Shown: positions 18,201-26,729 of the stretch, in pieces
Layout of the letters: each line of letters begins with the position of its first letter
Numbering within the stretch: position 1 is the stretch's first letter
NCBI RefSeq assembly: GCF_008386505.1
Contig: NZ_VUNZ01000001.1
Coordinates: 806,001 to 870,000 of the forward strand
Direction of reading: 5' to 3'
Source: Chryseobacterium sediminis
Lineage (GTDB): Bacteria; Bacteroidota; Bacteroidia; Flavobacteriales; Weeksellaceae
DNA length: 64,000 bases
Made by a program: the position numbers and the translations under genes
The notes under the pieces: model-generated
The model's input: the letters and a program-made list of their open reading frames with translations, nothing else
What the model was told of the DNA's origin: nothing
Databases searched by the model: none

Positions 18201-19120
18201 ACACTTCTTCCGAAGAACACGATGTCATCAATTCTTTCCGTCAGGAAAACAATTCTTACTTCCTGCTGAAGCCTATCAAATCAGAAGAACTGTATAAAAC
18301 ATTGAAACAGGCTGTAAAGCACACAGAAAAAGAAATCAGACAAGTTCCACATCCGGAAACTGACACTTCATTACTTATGCAGGCACCTCAGGTTCTATTG
18401 GTGGATGACAATCCTGTTAATATGGTCCTTAACCATAAAATGATGCGTTCATTAATTCCTGATGCAGAGCTTATAGAAGCTACTGACGGCTTACAGGCAT
18501 GGGAACAGTGCAAAGAAAAAACATTCAATATCATTTTAATGGATGTTCAGATGCCAATAATGGATGGTATTGAGGCTACAAAACAAATCCGTTTACTGCC
18601 CGGCTATGCTGAAGTTCCGATTATTGGAGTAACAGCCGGAAATGTATTGGGAGAAAGAGAAAAATGTATGGATTCCGGGATGAATGATTTTCTGCCTAAA
18701 CCTTTAAGACAGGCCGATCTTCTGGAAATGCTGAAGAAATACATTATGAATAAAAATCATACAGTGTCTGAGGATTCTCTGGATGAGACAAAATATCTGG
18801 ATATCAATCTTTTGAATGAACAAATAGGTGATGATGATGAAGATTTCAGAAAAGTATTTTTGGACCTCGTAATACAACAGCTTACTCAGGCTGAAGAAGA
18901 TATTAAAAAAAATGCCGCTGAAAAAGACAGTACCAACCTGAAATTGATCCTTCACAAACTCAAAGGAACTTCCGGAACCGCAGGATTGCTGAAACTTACA
19001 GAATATACGGCAGACTGGGAAAGAAAAACAAATCCGGATATGGATTTTGCTGCCATGGAACAGGAAATCATCCAGGAAATAACAACAGGATTACAATTAA
19101 TTAAAAATTTAATACAATAA
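15212..19120 (+). CDS. Hybrid sensor histidine kinase (GAF-PAS-HisKA-HATPase-REC-REC-Hpt)
   Basis: A 1302-residue cytoplasmic phosphorelay protein without membrane segments. Order: GAF (~25-160), four PAS-like domains (~165-275, 290-400, 415-525, 540-655), HisKA with phospho-His682 in MSHEIRTPLNG, HATPase with DTGIGI and GGTGLGL (~735-900), two receiver domains with D965 (LMDYHMP) and D1111 (LMDVQMP), and a C-terminal Hpt domain with H1248 in LHKLKGTSG. Transmission to Hpt would pass phosphate to a separate response regulator, and one follows 12 nt downstream. It heads the operon of HEAT and glycosyltransferase genes, so it likely controls their output. The soluble sensor part implies an intracellular cue. 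Confidence 0.94.
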   Translation: MKKYPIPANEEARMKKLEFFDLLNLEKDPQLDIFAETACLVTDCPAALIAMMESETQTIQSCVGLALDFVDRKSTLCQYSIASGEVVVINDTLLDERSFDNPLILAGGIRFYAGIPLIDDEGFVLGTICVIDYKPKTITDDQISTLKKIGEAITKVLTGKRKNIQAEYFQQTFSISNNLICVLDKDFSLKDVNPAFENVFQLEKSQVIDQNFLNVLGNHNSQLQLLTKNLPTTDEEVTFTTSTNIDDTQTIIVEWNLKLNQKYSEIFCFGINITQRIEEKLKLESSERRFRSFFENAIGLMSMHDMEGNITAVNEKGRETLQYSAEEVEGLNLRDLVPEKNWPLLEQYLERINKNQEDFGTMILKTKGGEEVIWMYHNLVEINKEGNPYVVSTALNVTERMTLEKDLVHTKKMLEQTSAVAQVGGWEVNLKKNTVFWSQSTREIHKIDKTFQPNLENALGFYSEDSREKLKFLFERAVTEGVPYDEELQLVRNDGVMIWVRVKGIPEFEEGACIRVYGIIQDIDNFKNIYLELAKKEAMLQSFVAYVPATVAMFDKELNYLSVSSSWKDEFQMNDIRLIGENMFKISPNVPDERLKIYKDALAGIAYKNEDMAIEVPGKEIIQHYNIEVTPWYLSSHTIGGIIVSAQNITASVRINKELKNAKKMADIANKAKSEFLANMSHEIRTPLNGVIGFSDLLLKTPLNEIQTQYLNYINESGENLLSIINDILDFSKIESGKMDLSIEKSNVYDLVSQVINVILYQSQKKNIELLLNIEQGLPETIWVDESRLKQILINLLGNAVKFTSQGEIELKVEKLKIDHKDITLRFSVRDTGIGIHKEKQQFIFDAFTQENSSISKRYGGTGLGLTISNNILKYMGSSLSLVSEVEKGSVFYFDIQIPYEMTEHPEEEDLKINRVLIVDDNEANRVILQHMLAYKNIDSKLAANGMEALQILLAGERFDVILMDYHMPIISGLETIEKIKELFNKQNELSPLIILHTSSEEHDVINSFRQENNSYFLLKPIKSEELYKTLKQAVKHTEKEIRQVPHPETDTSLLMQAPQVLLVDDNPVNMVLNHKMMRSLIPDAELIEATDGLQAWEQCKEKTFNIILMDVQMPIMDGIEATKQIRLLPGYAEVPIIGVTAGNVLGEREKCMDSGMNDFLPKPLRQADLLEMLKKYIMNKNHTVSEDSLDETKYLDINLLNEQIGDDDEDFRKVFLDLVIQQLTQAEEDIKKNAAEKDSTNLKLILHKLKGTSGTAGLLKLTEYTADWERKTNPDMDFAAMEQEIIQEITTGLQLIKNLIQ

Positions 19121-19132
19121 AAAAATAAAACT

Positions 19133-19486
19133 ATGTTGATTCTAATCGCTGAAGACGACGAACTGATTCTAAAAACGATAGAACATAAATTATTAAAAGA
19201 AGGCCACGAAGTGATCCTCACCCGCAATGGTAAAGATGCTATTGAAACCCTTAAAACCAAAGAGGTAGATCTGGCTATTACAGATATTATGATGCCATTT
19301 GCCTCGGGAATTGAAATACTTTCAGCTATCAAAACAATGGACAAGCAGGTACCAGTGATCATGCTTTCCAGTATGGGGCAGGAAGAAGTGGTACTGAATG
19401 CTTTTGACCTCGGAGCTGCCGATTTTATAGTAAAACCATTCAGTCCCAATGAATTGATATTAAGAATAAAAAGATTTTCAAAATAA
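19133..19486 (+). CDS. Single-domain response regulator
   Basis: A 117-residue CheY-like receiver without output domain. Acidic pocket E7-D8-D9, phospho-Asp D51 in ITDIMMP, switch S79/S80 and conserved Lys K101 in FIVKPF. It lies 12 nt after the hybrid kinase and 9 nt before the HEAT gene, and is the obvious acceptor from the kinase Hpt domain. With no DNA-binding domain it must act by protein contact, perhaps on the HEAT protein or the glycosyltransferase downstream. Confidence 0.93.
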   Translation: MLILIAEDDELILKTIEHKLLKEGHEVILTRNGKDAIETLKTKEVDLAITDIMMPFASGIEILSAIKTMDKQVPVIMLSSMGQEEVVLNAFDLGAADFIVKPFSPNELILRIKRFSK

Positions 19487-19495
19487 ACTATAACC

Positions 19496-20560
19496 ATGTT
19501 TCTCACTACTTCTGTGCATTTTCTTTTTCTTGTATTTATGGGAATGCTTTCTTTAGTACTCTTACTGATCATAGCCGTACTCATTTACAGCTTTTATCAG
19601 TACAGAGAATCTCTCCATATTTTCAGATGGTCAGAAATGATCAATAAAAGAATTTCAGAAGTGATTGTATATGGTGAAGAAACCTCTGCTGACAAAAACT
19701 TTTCAACAGCATCCGGACATTCTTTATTCAGAAATTTATTCCTACAAAAACTGGCAGAATCCGAGAAGAAATTTTCCGGTGCAGCACAGCATAAACTCAA
19801 AGACCTTTTTCAGGAATATGGTCTTCAGGAAGAAGCATTAAAAAAGCTGAATCAAAAGAAGATACATATTATTGCAGGAGGCATACAGGAACTTACAGCG
19901 ATGAATGTAGAAGAAGCACTGCCAAAGATTTCTACATTTTTAACGCATCCTTCACCACAGGTTTATCAGGAAGCACAATATGCGATGGTTCATTTTAAGG
20001 GATTTGAAGGACTCCATTTTCTGAACAGCTTTTCAACAAAGATATCAGAATGGCAGCAGCTGCGTCTGCTTATTTCAGTCACCAGCATTCCTGAAAATTC
20101 CAGTGACAACATCAAAAGCTGGGTTGAAAGTTCTAATGCTTCAGTGGTAATTTTTACCCTTAAACTATTAAGAAAATTTCAGGTATTATCTCTTTATCCT
20201 TCAGTCATTGATCTGCTGGATCATCCTTCGGTTGAAGTACGGGTACAGGCAGTACAGACATTATTATCCCTTGAAAATTCTTCAACTATTGCTTATCTCA
20301 TGGAAGTATATCCCAATCAGCCTCTTGAAGTACAGAAAGAGATGCTTAAAGTAATGAAGAAATCAAAAGACCTATGTTCCGTAGATTTTCTGAAAGATCA
20401 ATTATTAAAAGACACAGATTCCGGAATAAAGGTCTATGCAGCAGAGGCTTTATGCGCAATGGAAAAACAGGACTACCTGATAGAAATATCAAAAAAAGAG
20501 ACTTCACCAGAGGAATTAATTCAAATCATTAAATACGCGTTACAGGAAAAAGTATGTTAG
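19496..20560 (+). CDS. Membrane-anchored HEAT-repeat protein
   Basis: A 354-residue protein with one N-terminal membrane helix (FLFLVFMGMLSLVLLLIIAV), then a cytoplasmic helical region. Residues ~125-350 are HEAT-like repeats of ~30 residues, seen in VEEALPKISTFLTHPSPQVY, YPSVIDLLDHPSVEVRVQAV and LKDTDSGIKVYAAEALCAM. Such solenoids are protein-binding scaffolds. Its stop overlaps the next start by 7 nt (ATG at 20554), so translation is coupled to the glycosyltransferase and the two proteins probably form a complex. I would expect it to bridge the response regulator and the synthase. Confidence 0.88.
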   Translation: MFLTTSVHFLFLVFMGMLSLVLLLIIAVLIYSFYQYRESLHIFRWSEMINKRISEVIVYGEETSADKNFSTASGHSLFRNLFLQKLAESEKKFSGAAQHKLKDLFQEYGLQEEALKKLNQKKIHIIAGGIQELTAMNVEEALPKISTFLTHPSPQVYQEAQYAMVHFKGFEGLHFLNSFSTKISEWQQLRLLISVTSIPENSSDNIKSWVESSNASVVIFTLKLLRKFQVLSLYPSVIDLLDHPSVEVRVQAVQTLLSLENSSTIAYLMEVYPNQPLEVQKEMLKVMKKSKDLCSVDFLKDQLLKDTDSGIKVYAAEALCAMEKQDYLIEISKKETSPEELIQIIKYALQEKVC

Positions 20561-23500
20561 AATTCTCACACATCATCTATGAAGTTGTTATCTGGCTATT
20601 CCTGATTTACGGAACGGCCATAACCCTTATCTATGGCTGGATAGGAATTTATGCACTTGGAGCTGTACTTCGTTATAAAAAAGAAAACACATTTACAGAT
20701 TACAGCATTATTGCTGCAAACCCCAATGCTCCGGTATTCAGCGTTATTGCTCCGGCGTATAATGAAGGAATGACCATTGTAGAAAATGTACGTTCTCTGT
20801 TATCTCTTTACTATCATAACCTCGAAATTATTATTGTAAATGACGGAAGCAAAGATGATTCCATCCAAAAGCTTATTGAAGCTTATGAACTGGAATCCAT
20901 GGCTTATTTCATTCAGGGAAAAATAGAAACCAATACTGTAAGAGGCGTTTATAAAAGTAAAAATCCAGCCTTTAAAAAACTGATTGTTGTTGATAAAGAA
21001 AACGGCGGAAAAGCAGATGCCCTGAACGTAGGAGTGAATATTTCTTCCGGCAAATATCTCGTTTGTATTGACGTAGACTGTATTCTGGAGCAGGATGCAA
21101 TCCTGAAACTCGCAAAACCAATGCTGGAACAGACCGATAAAAAGTTCATCGCCTGCGGTGGAGTCATTCGTCTTGCTAATAATTGTGTAATAGAAAACGG
21201 TAAAATAGTAAGTGTCAACATGCCGAAAACCCTTTTGGGCAGAACACAGGCATTAGAATACATAAGAGCTTTTGTACTCGGACGTATGGCGTGGTCCCGG
21301 GCATCAGGACTGATTCTGATCTCTGGTGCTTTTGGAGTTTTTGACAGAAAAATAGTACTCGCTTGCGGCGGTTATGATAAAAATACGGTGGGAGAGGACA
21401 TGGAGCTGGTGGTAAGGATGAGAAAGTACATGGAAGAAAGGAATGAACCCTATGAGGTGCTTACCATTCCGGATCCTTTATGCTGGACAGAAGTTCCCGA
21501 ATCCAAAGATATTCTCAGAAAACAACGTAACAGATGGATGCGTGGAACAATGGAAACCCTGTGGAAGCACAGAAAGATGATGTTCAATCCGAAATATGGA
21601 AAACTAGGAATGATCAGTCTTCCGTATTGGTTCTTCTTTGAATTTCTGGGTCCGTTAATCGAGTTTTCAGGATATATCATCTTTATTATCTTTTTATTGC
21701 TGGGAATTATCAACTGGCCGTTCTTTACGGTTCTGTTTGCCCTCGTTATTTCAATGGGATTTCTTTATTCTATTTATTCAATATTGGTAGATCTTGTAAG
21801 CAGGCAGGTTTATACCAAAAGAAAAGATTTCCTCACCCTTATAGTAACAGCTTTTTCCGAACCTTTTTATTTTCATCCTATTGTGGTAAAAGCAGGAGTA
21901 AGCGGATTTATAGATTACTTCAAAAAATCTCACGGCTGGGGCGAAATGACAAGGCAGGGCTTCAATCAAAGCACACAGCATTTACCTTTCAAAGAAAGAA
22001 TGTACGCTATTCTTCAGTCAGGTCTTAAAAAATGGGGAATACTCACATTAGTTTTCTTTGCCTTATTTTTAGTGGGAGTAACTGCAGAATGGTTATGGTA
22101 TCGGTATACATTTCCAAAATTGGAAACTTCTGCAATTATTGGAAACCTTTTTACAGACAATATTTTATTTGCCCTCAGACTCACATTTTGTGTTGGAACT
22201 GCTTATCTTATTATCAATTTCGTCAGAGAAAGCTGGGCAAGAGCTCTTGCTGTTACAATTTTGCTTGTTGTTACCGTTACTCAGTATATTTTATTTCTGT
22301 ATTTCGCAGAAACCCGCAATATATTGGGTGCAGACCTTTTATACTACAGCAAAGAAGAGATGAAGCAGATTTTACAGGCAAGCGGAATGCTTAATTTTAA
22401 GAACTTTGCACTACTGGGTATTTTAATAACGGCTTCTCTCGTTCCTATATGGATAGCAGGTAAAGCAGCCTTAAAATCCATCTATCCGGGACTTGTATTA
22501 CTGGTCTTCGGGTTAGCAGCATTTTTCATCCCATCCAATATACTGGGTGCCAAAACCTTGGGTTCTGAGAATGAATTTAACCAAAATGCTGCAAAAAGTA
22601 AATGGGCTTATTTCTTTAAATCCAATGAAGACAATTTTATCAGTGATCATCCTGAGCTGAATAAGTTACTGAGCGAAAATGAAGACTTCACCGCCAACGC
22701 AGAAATGCTCGACAAAAATTTTCCTTTCTGGAGAAAAGAAAATACACCGGACTTTTTAGGACCTTATTTCAACAAATCTGAAAAAGTTCCCAACATCGTT
22801 TTCCTTATCATGGAAGGTTTTGGACATGCTTATACTTCTCCAAAGGGATATATCGGTAACTTCACTCCATACTTAGATTCTTTATCCGGCAAAGGATTAT
22901 ATTGGGAAAACTCTTTAAGCTCAGCAGGAAGAACATTTGGGGCATTGCCATCAATCACAGGATCACTTCCTTTTGGAAAGAACGGTTTCCTTGAAATAGA
23001 AAAAACACCGGAAAACTTCAATCTTTATAATATTCTGAAGGCGAACGGGTTTGAAACAGGTTTCTATTATGGGGGGCACACATCTTTTGACCGTTACCGC
23101 GAGTTCCTTGAATATAGTGGGGTAGATCATATCGTAGACGAGGCTTCATTCAGTAATCCTTACCGCAAGCTTCCCGCCAATAACGGAGAAAGCTGGGGAT
23201 ATGAAGATCAGGCCGTTTTTGGTAAAATGCAGCAACAGCAAAAACCACAGGATCGTCCATATTTCAATATGATTCTTACACTTTCAACACATAATCCTTT
23301 CTTAATCAACAATAAAGATTATTATGAAAAGCTGTATAATCAAAGGCTAAATTCAGGTATTCTAACTTCTGAACAGAAGAAATGGGCCGCAGCTCACAAA
23401 GACCAGTTGATTTCGGTTCTTAATGCCGATGATGCCATCAAAGGTTTCTTTGAAAGTTACAGCAAACGTCCGGATTTCAGGAATACCATTTTTGTAATCA

Positions 23501-23991
23501 CGGGAGATCACAGTATGCCCGAAATCACGTTACAGTCTAAAATTGATAGATTCCATGTACCATTACTGATCTATTCACCTTTGCTGAAAGAATCGAAACG
23601 TTTCTACAAAACAGCAAGCCATTTTGATATTGCACCTTCCATTTTGGCTTATTACAGAAATAATTATAAAATCAGTACACCTTCTACGGTAACATGGGTA
23701 GGAAGAGGATTTTCTCCGGATTCCGAAATCAGCAAAACCGGAATTCCAATGATGCAGAGCAAAAACCAGCTTATTGATTTTGTTTCTGAAAAGTATTATA
23801 TCCATGACGGACAGCTTTTCACCCTGAAAAATATGGAAGAAGATGCATCCAATAATAACGCAACCCTGAGTAAAATCAACGGCAGATTCAATCAATACAA
23901 AAGCATGAATTCCCAGTTTTATTCTACTAAAAAACTGATGCCTGATTCGGTAATGGTAAACTTTAAGAAAAAAGTAAAATCAAAGTTTTAA
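20554..23991 (+). CDS. Family 2 glycosyltransferase fused to an LtaS-like phosphotransferase/sulfatase domain
   Basis: A 1145-residue membrane protein with two enzyme halves. Residues ~20-500 form a processive GT2 synthase (BcsA/PgaC-like): SVIAPAYNEGMTIVENV, IVNDGS, the DVDC metal site at ~174, GEDMEL (~281) and the Q-x-x-RW motif in RKQRNRWMRG (~320). Several membrane helices follow (~360-700). Residues ~745-1060 are an alkaline-phosphatase-superfamily domain: E754 (LIMEGFGH), Thr794 as nucleophile (SAGRTFGALPS) and D985-H986 (TGDHSMPE). A Thr nucleophile is typical of phosphoglycerol/phosphoethanolamine transferases rather than sulfatases. It likely makes a surface polysaccharide and decorates it. 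The extracellular placement of the second half fits the topology. Confidence 0.9.
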   Translation: MLEFSHIIYEVVIWLFLIYGTAITLIYGWIGIYALGAVLRYKKENTFTDYSIIAANPNAPVFSVIAPAYNEGMTIVENVRSLLSLYYHNLEIIIVNDGSKDDSIQKLIEAYELESMAYFIQGKIETNTVRGVYKSKNPAFKKLIVVDKENGGKADALNVGVNISSGKYLVCIDVDCILEQDAILKLAKPMLEQTDKKFIACGGVIRLANNCVIENGKIVSVNMPKTLLGRTQALEYIRAFVLGRMAWSRASGLILISGAFGVFDRKIVLACGGYDKNTVGEDMELVVRMRKYMEERNEPYEVLTIPDPLCWTEVPESKDILRKQRNRWMRGTMETLWKHRKMMFNPKYGKLGMISLPYWFFFEFLGPLIEFSGYIIFIIFLLLGIINWPFFTVLFALVISMGFLYSIYSILVDLVSRQVYTKRKDFLTLIVTAFSEPFYFHPIVVKAGVSGFIDYFKKSHGWGEMTRQGFNQSTQHLPFKERMYAILQSGLKKWGILTLVFFALFLVGVTAEWLWYRYTFPKLETSAIIGNLFTDNILFALRLTFCVGTAYLIINFVRESWARALAVTILLVVTVTQYILFLYFAETRNILGADLLYYSKEEMKQILQASGMLNFKNFALLGILITASLVPIWIAGKAALKSIYPGLVLLVFGLAAFFIPSNILGAKTLGSENEFNQNAAKSKWAYFFKSNEDNFISDHPELNKLLSENEDFTANAEMLDKNFPFWRKENTPDFLGPYFNKSEKVPNIVFLIMEGFGHAYTSPKGYIGNFTPYLDSLSGKGLYWENSLSSAGRTFGALPSITGSLPFGKNGFLEIEKTPENFNLYNILKANGFETGFYYGGHTSFDRYREFLEYSGVDHIVDEASFSNPYRKLPANNGESWGYEDQAVFGKMQQQQKPQDRPYFNMILTLSTHNPFLINNKDYYEKLYNQRLNSGILTSEQKKWAAAHKDQLISVLNADDAIKGFFESYSKRPDFRNTIFVITGDHSMPEITLQSKIDRFHVPLLIYSPLLKESKRFYKTASHFDIAPSILAYYRNNYKISTPSTVTWVGRGFSPDSEISKTGIPMMQSKNQLIDFVSEKYYIHDGQLFTLKNMEEDASNNNATLSKINGRFNQYKSMNSQFYSTKKLMPDSVMVNFKKKVKSKF

Positions 23992-25220
23992 AACTTTCTG
24001 GTATAGCCTAACGTAACATCAAACTGATTTCCTTTTTCACCCGGACGGTATTCCTGATTATAATACATCGTCCCCACTGAAAACAGATTGGAATGATAGG
24101 AGAAATTGTATTCACCTCCTATTTTAAATGTTTTAAGCTTAAAAGTTTCATTTTCCAGAAGGTTATTACGGTTTTCTTCCGGACTAATTCCGGTTCCGAT
24201 CTGGAAAGCAAAATAATCCTGGGCTCCTTTTGTATAATACCTTACAGTTCCTGTATAAGAATGTGAAATATTTTTGCTGTCAGGAGTGATATAAGTACGC
24301 AGATTAAACCAGAAGTTTTTATAATATTTCCCTATGGCAGCGGTATACATCCAGATACTGCTGCTGAAATAAAGCTGGCGGTACCCTAATTCTGCTTCAA
24401 AACTATGGGGAAGGTTTGCATTCAGAGAAACTCCAGTACGATATTTCGGAAACAAACCGACATCGTCAGAATAACCTCCGCCTACATAGAGGTAAAACAT
24501 TTTAGAAAGCCTTGGGTAAGCTTCCAGCTCAATTTGTGTTCCTCCCTGAGCAAATTTATTGGCATAATTTCCGCGAAGAATTACAGAACCGATAGGAGTA
24601 ATTCTCTTATAGCTTACCCCCACAATATGCCAGTCATCATCAAACTGTTTGTCAAAATGAGAGTAATTATAAACAATTCCTACTGCATTTTTAGAATTAA
24701 GTTCATTTATTCTTACCGCAAGAGCCCTTGCTTCTGTATTTTTAGGATTGATGGTCAAAAGAGTAGTTACAGCCTTATCTGCCTCCTCATAATTATCCAT
24801 CCCAAAATACACTTTCGCTTTCAGCAATAATAATGTTTCAGATTTAGGATGATAGGAAAGTCCTTTATCTATGATTTCAATAGCTTTTGTATTTTGATCA
24901 TTCCAGTATTCCAACGAAGCATAGGCCAGAAAATAATCTTCATCCTGAACCTCTCTTTTTCCAAGCTCTTCAAATATGGCCCTTGCGGAAGCCAGGTCTT
25001 TGTTCCAGGTATATAGCCTGCCCAGAAAAACAGAAATATCTGTATAATTAGGAGCTTTTTCCAATGCCTCTTTGGCCAGAGCAATAGATGCAGGATAATC
25101 TTTCTGTTCAAAAGCAGCGGTTCGGGCTTTAAGGAATAATTCATCAGCTGATAAATTCTGCTGACTGTACATTGTGATTGGAAAAAGTAATGCAAATAAA
25201 AAGGTCGAATATCTTTTCAT
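23988..25220 (-). CDS. YaiO-type outer-membrane protein with TPR repeats
   Basis: A 410-residue exported protein with signal peptide (MKRYSTFLFALLFPITMYSQ|Q). Residues ~25-165 contain TPR-like repeats (ALEKAPNYTDISVFLGRLYT; KSETLLLLKAKVYFGMDNYE). Residues ~180-410 are amphipathic beta-strands ending in the outer-membrane signature VTLGYTRKF, matching the YaiO/OMB family. TPR plus barrel is the layout of polysaccharide export porins such as PgaA/BcsC, though this barrel is smaller. It is convergent with the glycosyltransferase and the two stop codons overlap by 4 nt. Confidence 0.88.
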   Translation of the reverse strand: MKRYSTFLFALLFPITMYSQQNLSADELFLKARTAAFEQKDYPASIALAKEALEKAPNYTDISVFLGRLYTWNKDLASARAIFEELGKREVQDEDYFLAYASLEYWNDQNTKAIEIIDKGLSYHPKSETLLLLKAKVYFGMDNYEEADKAVTTLLTINPKNTEARALAVRINELNSKNAVGIVYNYSHFDKQFDDDWHIVGVSYKRITPIGSVILRGNYANKFAQGGTQIELEAYPRLSKMFYLYVGGGYSDDVGLFPKYRTGVSLNANLPHSFEAELGYRQLYFSSSIWMYTAAIGKYYKNFWFNLRTYITPDSKNISHSYTGTVRYYTKGAQDYFAFQIGTGISPEENRNNLLENETFKLKTFKIGGEYNFSYHSNLFSVGTMYYNQEYRPGEKGNQFDVTLGYTRKF

Positions 25221-25491
25221 TGAAAGTTTAATTATTAATGAACTACTGGTATCACAAATATATTGAACTTTTACATCACAACCCAGAGATTATTCGTCAA
25301 AACATATTTTTTTAAGATTATTTTTCAATTAAACAACACTTAAAAGCAGTTATGATGGAATAATTATTGCCGTAATTAAAAATAACTGATTTCTTCAAAA
25401 AACTTCATCATGAAGCAAGATAATGCACATTACAATATACTCCCGGTTTATAAAATCAGGAGCATATTATATAATAAGGTTGATATGAATA
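25221..25491. other. AT-rich intergenic region
   Basis: About 270 nt holding the YaiO promoter and the 3' end of the XRE gene. I see no gene and no strong hairpin. Confidence 0.5.
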
Positions 25492-26280
25492 CTAAGACTG
25501 TTTACGGCGGCGGCCAGAAACCTTTTTATCAAGATCCCTGATATCCTGTCTCAGCTCACGGAACATTTCTTTAAAATTATAGCTTTCATAGTCGCCAGGC
25601 TCAAAATCTTCCGGGAAAATTCCTGAAGCATACTGCCAGATTTCAACAACTTCTTCAAACGGAATCTCATAAGGTTCATAGAAAGAATTGTCAGCGCTTA
25701 CACAGATTGTATTTTCTTTTCTTTCCTTAAAGCGTTTATAAGTAATCCCGTCATTCAGCGTTACAAAAACATAGGTTTTTCCCTGTTTCAGATCATTGAT
25801 TCCTTCCACATATTTTCCTACAATATAAGACCCGTTTCTGAATGGAGGCATAGAATCACCATCTGCGGGGAATGCTCTGTATTTTCCGTTAGTAAGAAAG
25901 GGAAGAGCAATACGCTGAAGGCTCTCAATATAATCTACATCACTATAGCCTTCCAGATATCCCATGGAAGCCTTTTGAGGAATAATTTCTATTGTATCAT
26001 TCCCGTGGGTATCTACCGCTACCGGAAGAACAATTCTATTGTCCGGCAGTTTCAGCATATCATCCGTAGGATACTTCTGAATATCTACGGACAGCATAAG
26101 ATCAATACTTACATGAAAATATTTGGAGATTTTTATAAGCAGTTCGATAGGAGGTTCAGATATTCCGTTCTCATATTTTGAATACCGGACTCTGGAGATC
26201 ACCAGTTCATCAGCTACATTTTGTTGGGAGAGCTTTCTTTTCGCTCTTAAGAAGCGTATATTATTTGAAAAAATTGACAT
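25492..26280 (-). CDS. XRE-family repressor with S24 (LexA-like) domain
   Basis: I place the start at the ATG at 26278-26280 (MSIFSNNIRFLRAKRKLSQQ), because residues upstream of it do not fit the family. Residues ~5-60 are a lambda-type helix-turn-helix (LSQQNVADELVISRVRYSKYE). Residues ~105-225 are an S24-like domain (FPADGDSMPPFRNGSYIVGKYV with the Ser region, then YVFVTLNDGITYKRF with the Lys region). Serine S114-type and lysine residues look present, so self-cleavage is possible. The C-terminal ~50 residues are a charged coiled tail. A -7 element (TATTTTTG on the minus strand, 26298-26305) lies 18 nt upstream. Confidence 0.88.
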   Translation of the reverse strand: MSIFSNNIRFLRAKRKLSQQNVADELVISRVRYSKYENGISEPPIELLIKISKYFHVSIDLMLSVDIQKYPTDDMLKLPDNRIVLPVAVDTHGNDTIEIIPQKASMGYLEGYSDVDYIESLQRIALPFLTNGKYRAFPADGDSMPPFRNGSYIVGKYVEGINDLKQGKTYVFVTLNDGITYKRFKERKENTICVSADNSFYEPYEIPFEEVVEIWQYASGIFPEDFEPGDYESYNFKEMFRELRQDIRDLDKKVSGRRRKQS

Positions 26281-26305
26281 TGATAAAAGTATGTAAGCAA
26301 AAATA

Positions 26306-26729
26306 CAAAATTTGAATGCGTTAACAACCACTGGAGCGGGTTTTACTAATAAGATATAAGGAAATTTAGCTGGTTTGCTCTCTATTTTTACTAAAACGAA
26401 GAAATCTTCATGCCTGAATATTCAATTTTCTCACGATAAAAACTGATTTCCGAGCAAATATACAAGGCTTCGCATAGGTTAAATAATAATCATTAATAAA
26501 CAGAATTTAGCACAAAAACAATAACTCCAAATTTCATAAATTGAGTTATTATTTTTAACATTTAGTAAATCAATCACATATAAGTGAAAACCATATTTAT
26601 ATTAAAACACACATATATTAATGAAATATTAAATAATAAAAACATATAATTAATTTATTGAAAATAATTTGCATTTGTAAAAATATTATTCATATATTCG
26701 TGATGTAATAATCATATAAAATTATAGTT
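26306..26729. promoter_or_regulatory. Long AT-rich intergenic region with hairpin, promoter of the 26730 gene
   Basis: About 420 nt without an open reading frame. A strong hairpin AATAACTC / GAGTTATT (26520-26527 and 26543-26550) is followed by ATTTTT, like a plus-strand terminator, though no plus-strand gene ends here. TATATTCG near 26695, with TTTG about 20 nt upstream, resembles a Bacteroidota promoter just before the leader-peptide gene. Confidence 0.5.

Noticed and set aside
18952-19584. A 210-codon minus-strand open frame opposite the hybrid kinase end and response regulator
   Set aside because: It is antisense to two well-defined genes with conserved phosphorelay motifs, is serine/isoleucine-rich without family motifs and spans their boundary, so it is a shadow frame.
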